Positions 1 to 9,545 of a stretch of DNA of 64,000 nt are shown piece after piece (position 1 is the stretch's first letter; the number at the start of each line of letters is the position of its first letter). A model generated the notes under the pieces. It was not told where the DNA came from and searched no databases. It worked only from the letters and a program-made list of their open reading frames with translations. The DNA comes from Synchiropus splendidus. Taxonomy: Eukaryota; Chordata; Actinopteri; Syngnathiformes; Callionymidae. A program made the position numbers and the translations under genes. Location of the stretch: positions 22,466,501-22,530,500 of the forward strand of contig NC_071336.1 of assembly GCF_027744825.2 (NCBI RefSeq). The letters are read 5' to 3'.

Positions 1-159
1 ATTGGGGGCAATTGTGTCCAAATCTTCCGGCTCAGATCTCATGGCGTCACATTTGAAGGCCTCATGTCCAGAAGCTGTGACTGGCTTGGTGTCAGACTCC
101 GCTTGCTCTTCACTGAAACTTCTCTTCAGCAGCTCATTCAGAAGAAAATCGCTGTTCTC
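1..159 (-). CDS. myrip: MYRIP exon, 3' part cut by the window edge
   Basis: The minus strand is open from an acceptor at 161-160 (ttaaag/GAGAAC) to the window edge: 53 codons, no stop. It begins ENSDFLLNELLKRSFSEEQA and ends SEPEDLDTIAPN. The frame continues from the phase-0 donor at 1424. The body is not clearly conserved with human MYRIP, but DLDT near the end corresponds to human LRDLDTH, just before the conserved SDDLSETD block. This supports it as the next coding exon, with the homologous block following beyond position 1. A coding ORF on the plus strand of this segment is a shadow. Confidence 0.75.
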
Positions 160-1423
160 CTTTAAAAGACCAAAAAGAAAAAAGAAATGCATCGCAACAT
201 CTTTTAACACCTGAATACGTTTTTTTTTTCCCATTATTACTAGTGATTAATCCCAGTAATCACTAGTAATAATGGATTTTGGCAGTTGTGAATAACAAAA
301 CATTACGGTTTGATATGAGTGAAACGATTCTTGGTTATTCATAATAGACACACAACACCACAACCACGACTATTATGACACTGTGCCCCATGGACAACAA
401 GAATTCCAAAAATACTAAGACGGCTCATAATGGTTTTGGGCAAACGATACAAAGCCCTAGGAAGTGGATAATATTTCCCACTGGAATGCAATGTTTGCTC
501 CGAGGCAGTGAGGAAATAAGGCTGCAAATATGCTCCATCAAATCTACAGTTTAAACCCTGTATTCCTCCCTTTCATTGCCTCCTCTGGGCCCCACAGAGC
601 ACAGTTTGCTTTGACAGGTTGTTGATTAAATGTCTCTAAATGCATGTCAGAGCTTTGTAATTGATTACCTATTTTTTTTAGTCATCATATCCACTAGAAA
701 CGCCACATTGTGGATCTAAATCAAGGGCCACCAATGTGGCTCACCAGGTAACCCACAGGCATTATATTTCCCTTCTTGCAGGGTTTCAGTTGATTCAAGG
801 TTGCACACAGGTGGCTCGTGTAGACTACGTTCTCAGAAAGAGAGAGAAAAACCACCTATGAAAGCAGTACTGAAGAAATCTCTCACGAAGCAGTGGTGGT
901 TCTTGACAAATTTAACTGCAGTGGCCAAGGTCACGCCATGGTTCAATCACAGAGGAACATTGAAAAGCAAAATGGATATAACTGTAATTTTACGAATTTA
1001 TTATTGCATCATAATAAATAAATAAAAATAAATGAATATGAAGATCAAAATAATGTAGTAAAGTGTGTACAAACTCTATGATGTTGTACCTGTTCAAAGT
1101 TGATCAAATTTCCTTCACAAATTACACAAATTACATTATCGAAACAGGTTTACTCCAAAACAATGCATTAAAATGAGTCCAAACGCAGTTACGTGACACT
1201 GATGATCTGTGACCTATGATGTTTCTGTTGACAGACCTTAGTTAAACGTTCATCAATTGAAATCCACAGTTACATGCGCACTGTTTTCGAATTAACTACC
1301 CAGTAGTTTGCTCTCGTGAATTACTCTCCACTCATCTGTAATATGAATGATGCCTCCACCGACAATGGAATCATCAATTGTCACAATTCCCATTTGTAAT
1401 CCGAATCATGTGACAGGCTTTAC
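160..1423 (-). other. MYRIP intron, 1,264 bp
   Basis: AT-rich noncoding sequence between phase-0 exons. It contains a perfect 19 bp inverted repeat at 231-275, listed separately. No further exon or recognised transposon was seen. Confidence 0.85.
231..275. repeat. Perfect hairpin, 19 bp arms and 7 nt loop
   Basis: Arms at 231-249 and 257-275 are exact reverse complements around a 7-base loop (250-256). The arms are AT-rich (ccattattactagtgatta). The hairpin sits about 75 bp inside the intron, counted from the acceptor of the exon at 1-159. Perfect arms imply either recent origin or maintenance. No flanking target duplication or longer transposon end is evident. Confidence 0.9.
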
Positions 1424-1564
1424 CTGCGCTAACGGGTAGATTGACTGCGTAGGATTTCCAGGTTTGCTCTCCGTTGACGAGTCCCTCTTGCTGCGCCTGC
1501 GCCGCCGCGCTCGCCTCACTGGATCGTTCTGTTTTTCCTCCGCCTCACTGCTGTCTCCCATCAC
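1424..1564 (-). CDS. myrip: MYRIP exon: acidic stretch then arginine cluster
   Basis: This 141 bp exon has 47 codons, phase 0 at both ends. It reads VMGDSSEAEEKQND, then PVRRARRRRRSKRDSS, then TESKPGNPTQSIYPLAQ. Human MYRIP has the same order of SDSSEPEE followed by RRARRWRRARLGSEE, which supports the assignment despite sequence drift. The Arg run is denser than in human and could act as a nuclear localisation-like or acidic-surface binding patch (inference). The acceptor is tttcag/GTGATG (AG at 1566-1565) and the donor is GCGCAG/gtaaag (GT at 1423-1422). The Arg-coding stretch is GC- and CpG-rich, unlike the AT-rich surroundings. Confidence 0.92.
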
Positions 1565-2105
1565 CTGAAACATGGAGGTCAGAAGTGATTGAAACCATCC
1601 TTACTACGCCAGGTACAATGTAAACATTAGCATTTAAGACACAATGTGGTGATTAAAACCATCGGGTTTTATAGTGTTTTATCTCGGGGAACCTCACAGT
1701 GAGTAGCTGAAGTTCAGAAGGATGTGTTGCATCAGAGATCAGGTTCACCTTGACATTGGTTTTACAGTGCAACAGACACGCCCCGTCTTGCTTGCGCCGC
1801 CTTTACAGGAGAGCTCCAGTTTCGCTTTCAAATGTGTTGAAGTTACAATAAATTTGCGGTTTACTTGAGTGTAGTGTGGATTATTCCCCACCAGATGTCT
1901 CTACAACTCCATCGAACCAGAGTTTGTCTCGAGGAAACTAGAAAAATAAATCGATCGTGACTATGAAAACTAGTCATTGAACTACGGAAAAAAGGTCTAT
2001 TGTCCTGATGTCTTGATCCAAAAATGGTCTCTCTTCAAGTTTTTGATTTACATAACAGCTAGTCTGAAAAAATTGACCCTTTTCAAAAAGCATTTTTTTT
2101 CTTAC
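1565..2105 (-). other. MYRIP intron, 541 bp
   Basis: Noncoding sequence between the large central exon and the Arg-rich exon. No repeat or additional exon was recognised. Confidence 0.85.
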
Positions 2106-2632
2106 CCTTGGGTTAAAATTGACGTCCAGAGCCTCCGAGAGCAGTGGATGAGGGGAGAAGTTCTTGTGCAGGTGTTGGCTGTAGGACGGGGTGTGATAAG
2201 GGTGCAGGTGAGTGTCCGACATTCCTTTTTTCCCCAGCAGGTGATGAGGAGGTTTACGAGGTTGTGCTGACAGCACGGATGATGCCTCGGAATCTGAATT
2301 CAATGTCTCTGTGTTGGTGTACTGGCCGGAGGAAGGAGAGGTCACAGGCAGGTGCTGCGTGTAAGTCCACTCTGGGTCATGCTGGGAATCGGTGTAATAG
2401 GTCTCGTCTGACAGCTTGCGTCTAAACTGTCGCAGTGCCGTGCCCCAGCTGCCTTCATCGTTCTCCTCAGAGTCGGAGCCCATCTCGTCGTAGGCAGAGA
2501 CGACTCCGGATTCTTTCTCCAAAACACTGAACACCAGACTCTTCCTCTTGGTCAGCAGACTGGGCCGAGAGTGCTGGGAGCTGTGCAGAGCGATCCAGTT
2601 GCCGTCTGGACTTTGAAGGACAGATGATGCAC
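2106..2632 (-). CDS. myrip: MYRIP large central exon: SAYDEMGSDSEE and DVNFNP motifs
   Basis: At 527 bp this is the largest exon in the window. It starts with SASSVLQSPDGNWIALHSS and contains VVSAYDEMGSDSEENDEGSW, matching human VASAYDEMGSDSEEDFDW. A Ser/Thr/His-rich region follows, with a Tyr-rich patch (ETYYTDSQHDPEWTYTQHL), and the exon ends with EALDVNFNPR, matching human GELDVNFNP. This is the middle, largely disordered part of MYRIP, linked in mammals to myosin binding. The acceptor is ttcaag/GTGCATC (AG at 2634-2633) and the donor is CCAAGG/gtaaga (GT at 2105-2104). Two bases plus 175 codons end in phase 0. The intron before it is only 67 bp. Confidence 0.95.
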
Positions 2633-2699
2633 CTTGAAGAAGACACAGGCAAGTTAAGTTCATACTGACACCTCACCTCAACTCAGCAAGAGTAGTTAC

Positions 2700-2859
2700 T
2701 AGAGTTGTCCAGCCGGTCAACACTTTTCCAATTGGGCAGCGATGTGGCTTTGGCCTCCCTCTTCAGAGACGCATATTCCTGTAGTCCAACAGCTCCTTCG
2801 TCCTCGGGCCCTTTCTCTGGGGAGTCGTCACTTGTGAGGGAGAAGGCTGATCGAGAACG
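2700..2859 (-). CDS. myrip: MYRIP exon: RSxSAFSL and WKSVDRLD motifs
   Basis: This 160 bp exon begins RSRSAFSLTSDDSPEKGPED and ends with LPNWKSVDRLDNS. Both ends match human MYRIP (RSQSAFSITGEE and LPSWKSVDRLDE), while the acidic middle is divergent. The acceptor is aaaaag/CGTTC (AG at 2861-2860), with an unusually purine-rich tract next to it and the pyrimidines a little further upstream. The donor is CTCTA/gtaact (GT at 2699-2698). It holds 53 codons plus one base; that A joins GT of the next exon to make a Ser codon. The Arg-x-Arg-Ser start is a possible basophilic kinase site (inference). Confidence 0.93.
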
Positions 2860-5800
2860 CTTTTTTAAGCACAAAAACACAGGGACACAGTGATTCACAC
2901 AATGATCACTACAAATCACGACTGTTGTCAGACCATTTGGTTTCATCAGGCTGGGACCTGCAACATTATTTGAGCATATAGGAGCAAGAATGAGGCTTAA
3001 ACTCGTGTTAGCAAAGCACACTGAGGAAATACTTATTCCAAGTGAGGCGCTTGAGGCATCGTTCACAAGTGATGTCATGATGAATTCTCAGTTCAAAACC
3101 TCAGTCTGAACAGGCAGCAAAATGTATTTTACAGACAGAGCCTAGTCAATCACACATCCTTTCACACGCAAAATAACAAATACATTTTGATTCATGTTGT
3201 CTTGCAATTCCCATCTTTGGCTGTGAAACACAAATAAGTTTCTTTAATCGGTTCTGATGTGGCGACTCGTGAAGATTCTCACTGAAGGCAGCTTTGACAT
3301 ATGGGGTTATGTAGTAAACATGAAGTGTGACATTATTCAAAACATGTTTTATATTTTAGATTCTTCAACGTAGCCACCCTTTTCTTTGAGGACTTCTTTC
3401 TCACTCTTGCCATTCTGGCCATGAGCCTCATGAGGTGGTCACCTGAATTGGAGCTCAAGGCTTTGCAGCCAACAAAGCAAATGGCAGTTACTTTGAGTCA
3501 TCTAAAATTCAAAGCATATCTAGAGTTATTTAAATTATATTTCTTTGCTACATAATTACACATATACTGCTTCATATAGTTGATACCTGATGTGTCCATC
3601 TACAATGTAGAATGTGGCAAAAATAAAGGAAAAACCAATGAATGATAAGGTGTGTTCAAACTTTTAGCCGATAGTGTATGTCTGGTTGAAATTTCAGGCC
3701 TATGAAAGATATTACAGTACAATATGCAACATCTGCACTTCACTATCCTGGCCAGCAGGGGATACTAAGAACATTATAAATGTCTGGTGGAACCCAAAAA
3801 GTATTCTCAAAGTCAAACTAAGTCAAACTAAGGCAGTAATATAATTACAGTTATAGTTATATGCTACACATAAGCAAAATGTGGTACAATGTATGAGACA
3901 CAGATGTTGCCAGGAGTCAGATAACAAGGTTATAGAGCAACAACATGGGATTTACTGGAATTAAAAGAAGTTAAAATGTTTTTGTTTATATATCAGCTGA
4001 CCCAAACTGTCAAAATGACTAAAAGAGTTTCAGTCAAGGCAGCCATCAAATGTACTGAATAAAGAAGCAGTTCAGTCACAAGAAGGAACAACATCTGTGT
4101 ATAATAGCAGCAGAAAGCCGTGTCAATTTTTATGAAACGCATTTGTCTCAGTTACTAATTCTGGCTTAGTGAGTTCTCTTCAGCTCCTGAATTATCAGCG
4201 TAACACAGTGGGATGATAAAAGGACTGGGGATCTCAGTGCATTTGCACCCACTGGCTAAATGAGTGTGTTTGCAGAGCCCCTGTAATCACAACTCGTCCG
4301 CAACAACCACACCGTCGTGGAGGATCCCAGAGTATTTCACAGCACTTTGATCTTCACTGAGCGAGTGAACGGTGCGCAGAGGCCCGGGGAGCATGGCTTC
4401 CAAGCTTTTCACAAACGCAGGCTGATGACAAATACCCGACAATCCCAGATGACAAAAAGTGTGGACCTCTGCCAAGTGTGCATCTGGATCCTTTGTTCAT
4501 CTGTGCAACTGTTGTAGCTGCTAATAAGGACCTTGATGTGGCTGCTACATTACTCTGTTCTCCTTGAACAGGAGTTCACCTCCTTTTCTACTGAAGCCAA
4601 AATCTGGCGCAATATCTGGCCTGTGATCTGTGTCAGGCCTGTGACATACTTTCATATCAATTATGATCTGCCGGTAAAAACACTTCCACCAGCATTTAAA
4701 GAGACCACTGTCCCAAAAAAGGGACTTGACCAGTTGGATGCACATTTCTGTCGCATCAAGCACTCGGAAATAACAATATATAATGGATGATAAAACACGT
4801 TCCTCTGAAATACTGCACAATAATTGCCAATGGTGTGACAAAAAGGAATCACAAAATCATCTTGCTGTGTACCGCCATCTTCCATCCTCTATTTCCTCTT
4901 CTGTGTGTGCGTCACCAGCTGCAGTCTTAACAACCTTGTCCTGCAAACACTGGCTTGTATATTTAAATCATTCTCTACTCTATACTATTTTTGAACCCAC
5001 ATTTCACCCATCCACTCTACAGCCAAAACAGCCCCTGCAGTTTCATACTGACGTTGGGCCACAGTCTCGTCACAGTCTAGGATGACTTCTGTTATGATAT
5101 TGGTGCCATAGAAATGTGACTTTACAAATTATTATTTCACCTTTTTTAGATTATAAGGATTCAAGAAATTGCTTTAATAAATGTTCAATTTGATCTTCAA
5201 GAAAATTAGTCTAAAAAAAGACCTATACAAAATATTTTATCTGGTCCTGAAACTAAAGCTGGTGCTGAATTGAGCCTATAGGACCTTAATCCCATAATCC
5301 CAGGAATAGAACAAGGATTAGGGCATAAAATTCGAAGTGAGTCTTGAGTGGTGGGTTGTACTGAGACTGAGCTGCTTGAAAAATAATAGAATTGAAACCC
5401 TGGTATCACAGCAAGTTTCTACCAAACAAGATTCCATTTAAATTTTTTGGGAGCGCATTGAAAGAAAGATACTACTCTCCAAAACACAGGGTGTGGAGCG
5501 AAATGTGGCTTCAACTGAGAAAAAAAAATGGCTGAGTGTTCAACAATAACATCTGTACCGCAGAAACCAAACCACATGGTGCACAACGACACACAATATA
5601 TCAGTGTATGTAGTTCTGGTAAGCAGTTTACACCCACAAGCTGACCAGTGCTGATAAAAACGTGTTCACGGGCTGCAGAGTAATAACAAATGGTTTGAGA
5701 GAGACACTGGAGAAGCCACATACATCAAACTGCAGGAGTGTGAGGACGTTGATACTTTGCCAGAGACATCAGAATTGTATTTTCACAGTAAAATCAGTTC

Positions 5801-6585
5801 TACTACAGTGCAAACTACAAATATAGGGCATTGAATACATGAACAAACTGTCAGTATTATTGGTGCAATGCAATCTTACATCCATGAAACCACTTTCAGT
5901 CATGAATGACAAATGAGGACTACAAACTGCAAATAAACCAAGAGAGTAGATGAATATTAGTGATGTTATGCATAGTTGAAAACAATAAAAATATGGCAGG
6001 TACATGTTCCAACTGCTGTTAACAATCGTTATTTTAGGAATTGCATTCTTGATTTAGCTTACAGAGCAACACCTTTGCAATGACATTTGCGTTGAATTCC
6101 AACTTTTGATGCAAAAATATTCTATTTTACATCTTTATGTACTGAAAAGTAACAATTCCCTCCATTGCCCATGCATGAGCATCTTATTTTACAGCTTATT
6201 TAAGATTCCATGTTCATCTAGTTTGCAGGAGGAATGGTTGTTGCTGTGAAAGTTAAATTCCTTTATTGAAAGCTAATGAAGGCGGCCCACATTGTTTAAA
6301 CAGATTTTTCCAGAAAGCACAGTTTAGGAAATGTGATTCTTCAATTTAGAAATAAATGACTGGAATTTCATTTTGAAAAGCTGCAAATACAGTCAGAAAA
6401 GAGTGACAGCTCTGATGTCAATGAAGAACAACAAAATGGTTCACTGAACGCTCTGAAACCTCTAATTTCTTAAATTGCTTAAACTCTCCCTGTAACCAAT
6501 TGTAAGCCTTAATAGTGCTTAATACACCAAAACCACTCACAAGCACACTGTTAGTGTGTATGGGAATGACTGTATGCAGACTGAC
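2860..6585 (-). other. MYRIP intron, 3,726 bp
   Basis: Noncoding AT-rich sequence. It contains the fold-back Tc1-like relic at 3268-3678. No further exon was found; human MYRIP reads directly across this junction, from the Trp before RSQSAF. Confidence 0.85.
3268..3678. mobile_element. Tc1/mariner-like MITE with long palindromic ends
   Basis: The right half, about 3460-3678, reads like the 3' end of a common vertebrate Tc1-type repeat. It has a decayed AAAGCA-rich segment, a CTACAATGTAGAA segment, AAAATAAAGGAAAAACC and the terminus GGTGTGTTCAAACTTTT ending near a TA. The left half, about 3268-3445, is the same family read on the opposite strand. On the minus strand it can be translated as HLMRLMARMARVRKKSSKK, similar to a Tc1 transposase C-terminus. 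The halves are therefore inverted about position 3450. The far left terminus is missing and there are no intact transposase domains. Family recognition is from memory; superfamily is fairly sure, exact family is not. Confidence 0.75.
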
Positions 6586-6747
6586 CCAGAGTGAGTAGGT
6601 AGGCTGGAGTGGATCCTTTGGTCCTTGAGAAGAAGCTTGAGGTTGAGATGGGGAGGTCACTTCACTCGACTGTATCAGGGACTGAGCTTGAGGCCAGACA
6701 AAGTCATAGTCCGTGTGCATTTCCGAGCGCTTCCGCCTCTGAATGAT
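6586..6747 (-). CDS. myrip: MYRIP exon: end of amphipathic helix and Pro/Ser/Gln-rich linker
   Basis: This 162 bp exon has 54 codons, phase 0 at both ends. It starts IIQRRKRSEMHTDYDFVWPQ and continues with a low-complexity stretch rich in Ser, Pro and Gln, ending PTYSLW. The opening IIQRRKR corresponds to human IIRKQK, and the final Trp lines up with the W before RSQSAF in human. The middle is poorly conserved, as expected for a disordered linker. The acceptor is tcctag/ATCATTC (AG at 6749-6748). The donor is CTCTGG/gtcagt (GT at 6585-6584), slightly weaker than consensus. Translation continues open into the intron for about 56 codons, so the 3' boundary rests on the phase match with the next exon. 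Confidence 0.9.
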
Positions 6748-6902
6748 CTAGGAAATGAACATGAACAAAAATGATGTGCTCACAATACTATGTTGTATTA
6801 TGATTCTAGAATCACATATTAACCATTTGACAGTAGGTTGACCCTTACTCTTATATAATCGGAAGATTCCGCACAAAACAGCATCAAATGGGTTTGACCT
6901 AC
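6748..6902 (-). other. MYRIP intron, 155 bp
   Basis: Short intron splitting the codon run VQK/IIQ within one predicted helix. Donor gtaggt, acceptor tcctag, phase 0. Confidence 0.9.
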
Positions 6903-6983
6903 TTTTTGCACGATGGCTGTAGCAAGTTCCTCTATGAGCTCCTCTTTGTGGTCCCGCAAATAACGGGCCTCATTCTGCTTCTC
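6903..6983 (-). CDS. myrip: MYRIP exon: RDHKEELIEELA helix
   Basis: This 81 bp exon has exactly 27 codons, phase 0 at both ends. It encodes EKQNEARYLRDHKEELIEEL followed by ATAIVQK, against human QNEASYLRDHKEELTEELAT. The acceptor is gaacag/GAGAAG (AG at 6985-6984) and the donor is CAAAAA/gtaggt (GT at 6902-6901). The end of this exon and the start of the next form one amphipathic helix with regularly spaced Leu, Ala, Ile and Val. MYRIP has been described as an A-kinase anchoring protein, and a helix of this kind could be the PKA RII-binding site; that placement is inference. Because the exon is phase 0 at both ends, skipping it would keep the frame. Confidence 0.94.
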
Positions 6984-7081
6984 CTGTTCACAGAGATTGC
7001 AGCGTATTTTTCCATTGTACGGATCAAAACTGAAGACAGACCTCATACAAAGATGATAAGAATCGCAATGTGAGCTCTTAC

Positions 7082-7179
7082 TAAACTGTCACTGAACTCC
7101 TCTGCCTTGGCGATGGCTTCTTCTATAGCTTCTTCAGCAACACGTAGGGCGACTGTGAGCGTCTCTGCCATACTGTGAC
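7082..7179 (-). CDS. myrip: MYRIP exon: central helix AEEAIEEAIAKAEEF
   Basis: This 98 bp exon encodes HSMAETLTVALRVAEEAIEE, then AIAKAEEFSDSL, after a Gly codon shared with the previous exon. It matches human HSMMDTLAVALRVAEEAIEE closely. It is predicted to form one long amphipathic, acidic helix in the central domain, downstream of the Rab27-binding part. The acceptor is catcag/GTCACAG (AG at 7181-7180) and the donor is AGTTTA/gtaaga (GT at 7081-7080). Two bases plus 32 codons bring the frame to phase 0. The intron before it is 401 bp and the one after is 98 bp. Confidence 0.94.
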
Positions 7180-7580
7180 CTGATGACAGAGTAAAACCAC
7201 AACATCAGGTGCTGGGCTAACCACAAGTCTGCTTATAGATAAGACTGGATAAGATCAGATGCTCTTCAGATGAGACGCACGAAGACAAAGTGCAGGTAAG
7301 TGATAGCAGATAACATAACAAAATAGATAAAGTGAAAGCTATTTTAGCTGATTAAATCCTAAAAACTAGGATTGACTGATGGCAGTCAGCATTCGCTTTG
7401 CTTCACTTCTGGCATCTATCACCTTAAATGAGAAGAGGAACGAGTGGATATAGCAGTTCAACATATGGTGCTTCTTTTTTAAGCTTTTTTAGCTGGTCGG
7501 TGGCTCAGAGTCATAGCTTGGCCTAAATATCCACTGCATCAAAAATAACCAGAATACAATTGAAAATGTTTCCATCCTAC
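7180..7580 (-). other. MYRIP intron, 401 bp
   Basis: Noncoding sequence between two micro-exons, phase 1. Nothing else was recognised in it. Confidence 0.88.
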
Positions 7581-7667
7581 CTTCACTTTGTTTGTAGAAA
7601 GCAGAGTCACTCCCACAGATGCTGCCATCGTTGTCATTGCCGATACTTCCTTCATGAACGCTGCTTT
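7581..7667 (-). CDS. myrip: MYRIP exon: Ser/Gly-rich linker after the Rab27-binding domain
   Basis: This 87 bp micro-exon encodes ESSVHEGSIGNDNDGS, then ICGSDSAFYKQSEG, using the split codons on both sides. The end of it matches human GSISGSDSTFYRQSEG. It links the Rab27-binding N-terminus to the helical central region, and its Ser and acidic content suggests a flexible spacer. The acceptor is ccctag/AAAGC (AG at 7669-7668) and the donor is GTGAAG/gtagga (GT at 7580-7579). Two bases complete the Glu codon from the previous exon, 28 codons follow, and one base is left for the next exon. The fish sequence is a few residues shorter here than human, so a tiny extra exon in the 10 kb intron is possible, although the frame does not require one. 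Confidence 0.93.
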
Positions 7668-9321
7668 CTAGGGAGAAAAAACAACAGCACTTGGATCAAA
7701 TGTTTCTGTCAGAGATCTTATTAAAGCTAACACGTTTCTGATGAAAGATTAACAACAGACTACACACTGAAGTCATTTGTCTTCCTGTCAACTGTCTTCC
7801 TGTCACCACGGCTGCTTTTGTTCTTGCCATAAGTGACTCCTTTTTGCGATTCAAATGAGGAGGATATAATATTTAAACTTTCAAAACTAAATTGCTGCTT
7901 GTCTAGATGAGGCTGTGGAAATCGCTGTGATGATGAAGTTATATTTGAATGGCTTGCCATTTTTTAAATACTCTCATTAAATGTTCTTGCAGAAAAAGGT
8001 TACTACCACATTGTGAAAAAAAATCATAATGAAATCCAGAGGGAGCAAAGTGGTTTAAACAGCATCTAAAACCACATATTCCCTGAGAGGCCCATTAATC
8101 CACGTTAGAGTTCTCTCCTGTGGTTTCATCCTTATTGTGGCCCTTTCATCAGTATAGCGGTACAAATGGGGAGAGATTACATTGGATTGCTGCTTATTTG
8201 CAGGACAAATATCCAGTCAGGGATATTTCAGAACGCCAAGGTAAGAAAAAGAGATCACGTTGCATGGATCTAACCCAGATCAATGTCATCTGAGTCATTG
8301 GAATGTTGTTCAGATGTAGATAAGAACAAGCATGAAATTTAAAGTTGATTTTGGTTAAATGCCAAATCCACAATTCCTCCCCCAACCCCCATTAAAAATA
8401 AATAAATCCATAAATAAGTATTTTGGTGCACAGAAAGGAGAAGTCATAAACAAATGTTCCTGAATAATTTATTTGGGTTTGTCGAAGTAAAAGCATAAAA
8501 AATGTATCATCATGCATAGAAAATTTGTCCAGGCTTTTGGCAGAATGTTTGCACACCCATTTTTTTTTTTGGCTCATTTGCTGACCTTGAGCTTGTTGGG
8601 ACACCTGCTGACTAAACACAAACGCGAGTCTTCCACTTCCAGCTCCTCTTAGCTAATTCTCCCATTAACTACACCCTGTGTGTTTTCAGATTTTTGCTTG
8701 AATGTAGAGACAAAATGAACCAAGACAAGCTCAACCAGAACAACAAGCCACTACAGAGTGGCTGCCACTCACCCTCACCGCAGAGTTAACATTGGAAGAG
8801 AACAAAGTCACATCGTAATAAATAACATGTCTTCAGTCAGCAGGGCACTTGGTGTAACGGTTTCGAAGGGATAAATCAAAGAGAAGACAAACAAGAAAGC
8901 GGTGCATATTCGCTGACATCTGCTGTTACTCAGAGCTGCCAAATGTGCCTCTTTCTTGTGCACGACGAAAGGTTTGAGAAAGGAGGGTTTTTATTGCGAG
9001 CCCTCAGAGAGGATTGCCACAAATCACAAACCGTCTCATCAACCAGTGACACGAAGTGGCATGAGCTGAGAGAGAATAACAATAAACAAATTCATAAACT
9101 GAAGCCCAGTTCAACACAAGCTTCACCCGTGATGTTTATTTTTTTCACAGGTCTAGAAGTCACAACACGTTTGCGGACATCACACGCGCTTGGGTACAGA
9201 CGCAGTGGCTCTGACGCCATGTTCTCGTGCGTTTCGCCTTGTTAGACCTGTGATGACCTGCCGCAGTGTGAAACGGACAAAAGGTACAAAAATAACCAGC
9301 AGCAAATGACCGCACGCACGA

Positions 9322-9545
9322 ACACACAGGTTTGTCGCGCTATCTTTGTGGGGTCACCTCAATGACATAATGTTTTCCCCAGCCTCTCTTCCTTTATTTA
9401 ACCATCCAATGCAAATTACTAAACTTTACTTTAACTCTTAAACCACGTTAGAATCACTTAGTTGTTTGAAGTTTTCAGTGTCAAATTGAGGCTTTACCTT
9501 GTGGGGACCGGTAAAAGGGCCCCGGAAAGGCTTAAGGTCCACACC
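9322..9545 (+). repeat. GTGGGGACC-type interspersed repeat, copy A
   Basis: This segment matches, in inverted orientation, the sequence at 63741-64000. Shared landmarks in order are an ACA..GGTTTGT..GCTATC start, a TTTTCCCCAGCCTCT block, a TTAAACC-like segment, a decayed middle, and a GTGGGGACCGGTAAAAGG-like block with GGCTTAAGGTCC at the end. CA-rich sequence follows, as is usual for this teleost repeat. No coding capacity was seen. Confidence 0.7.
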
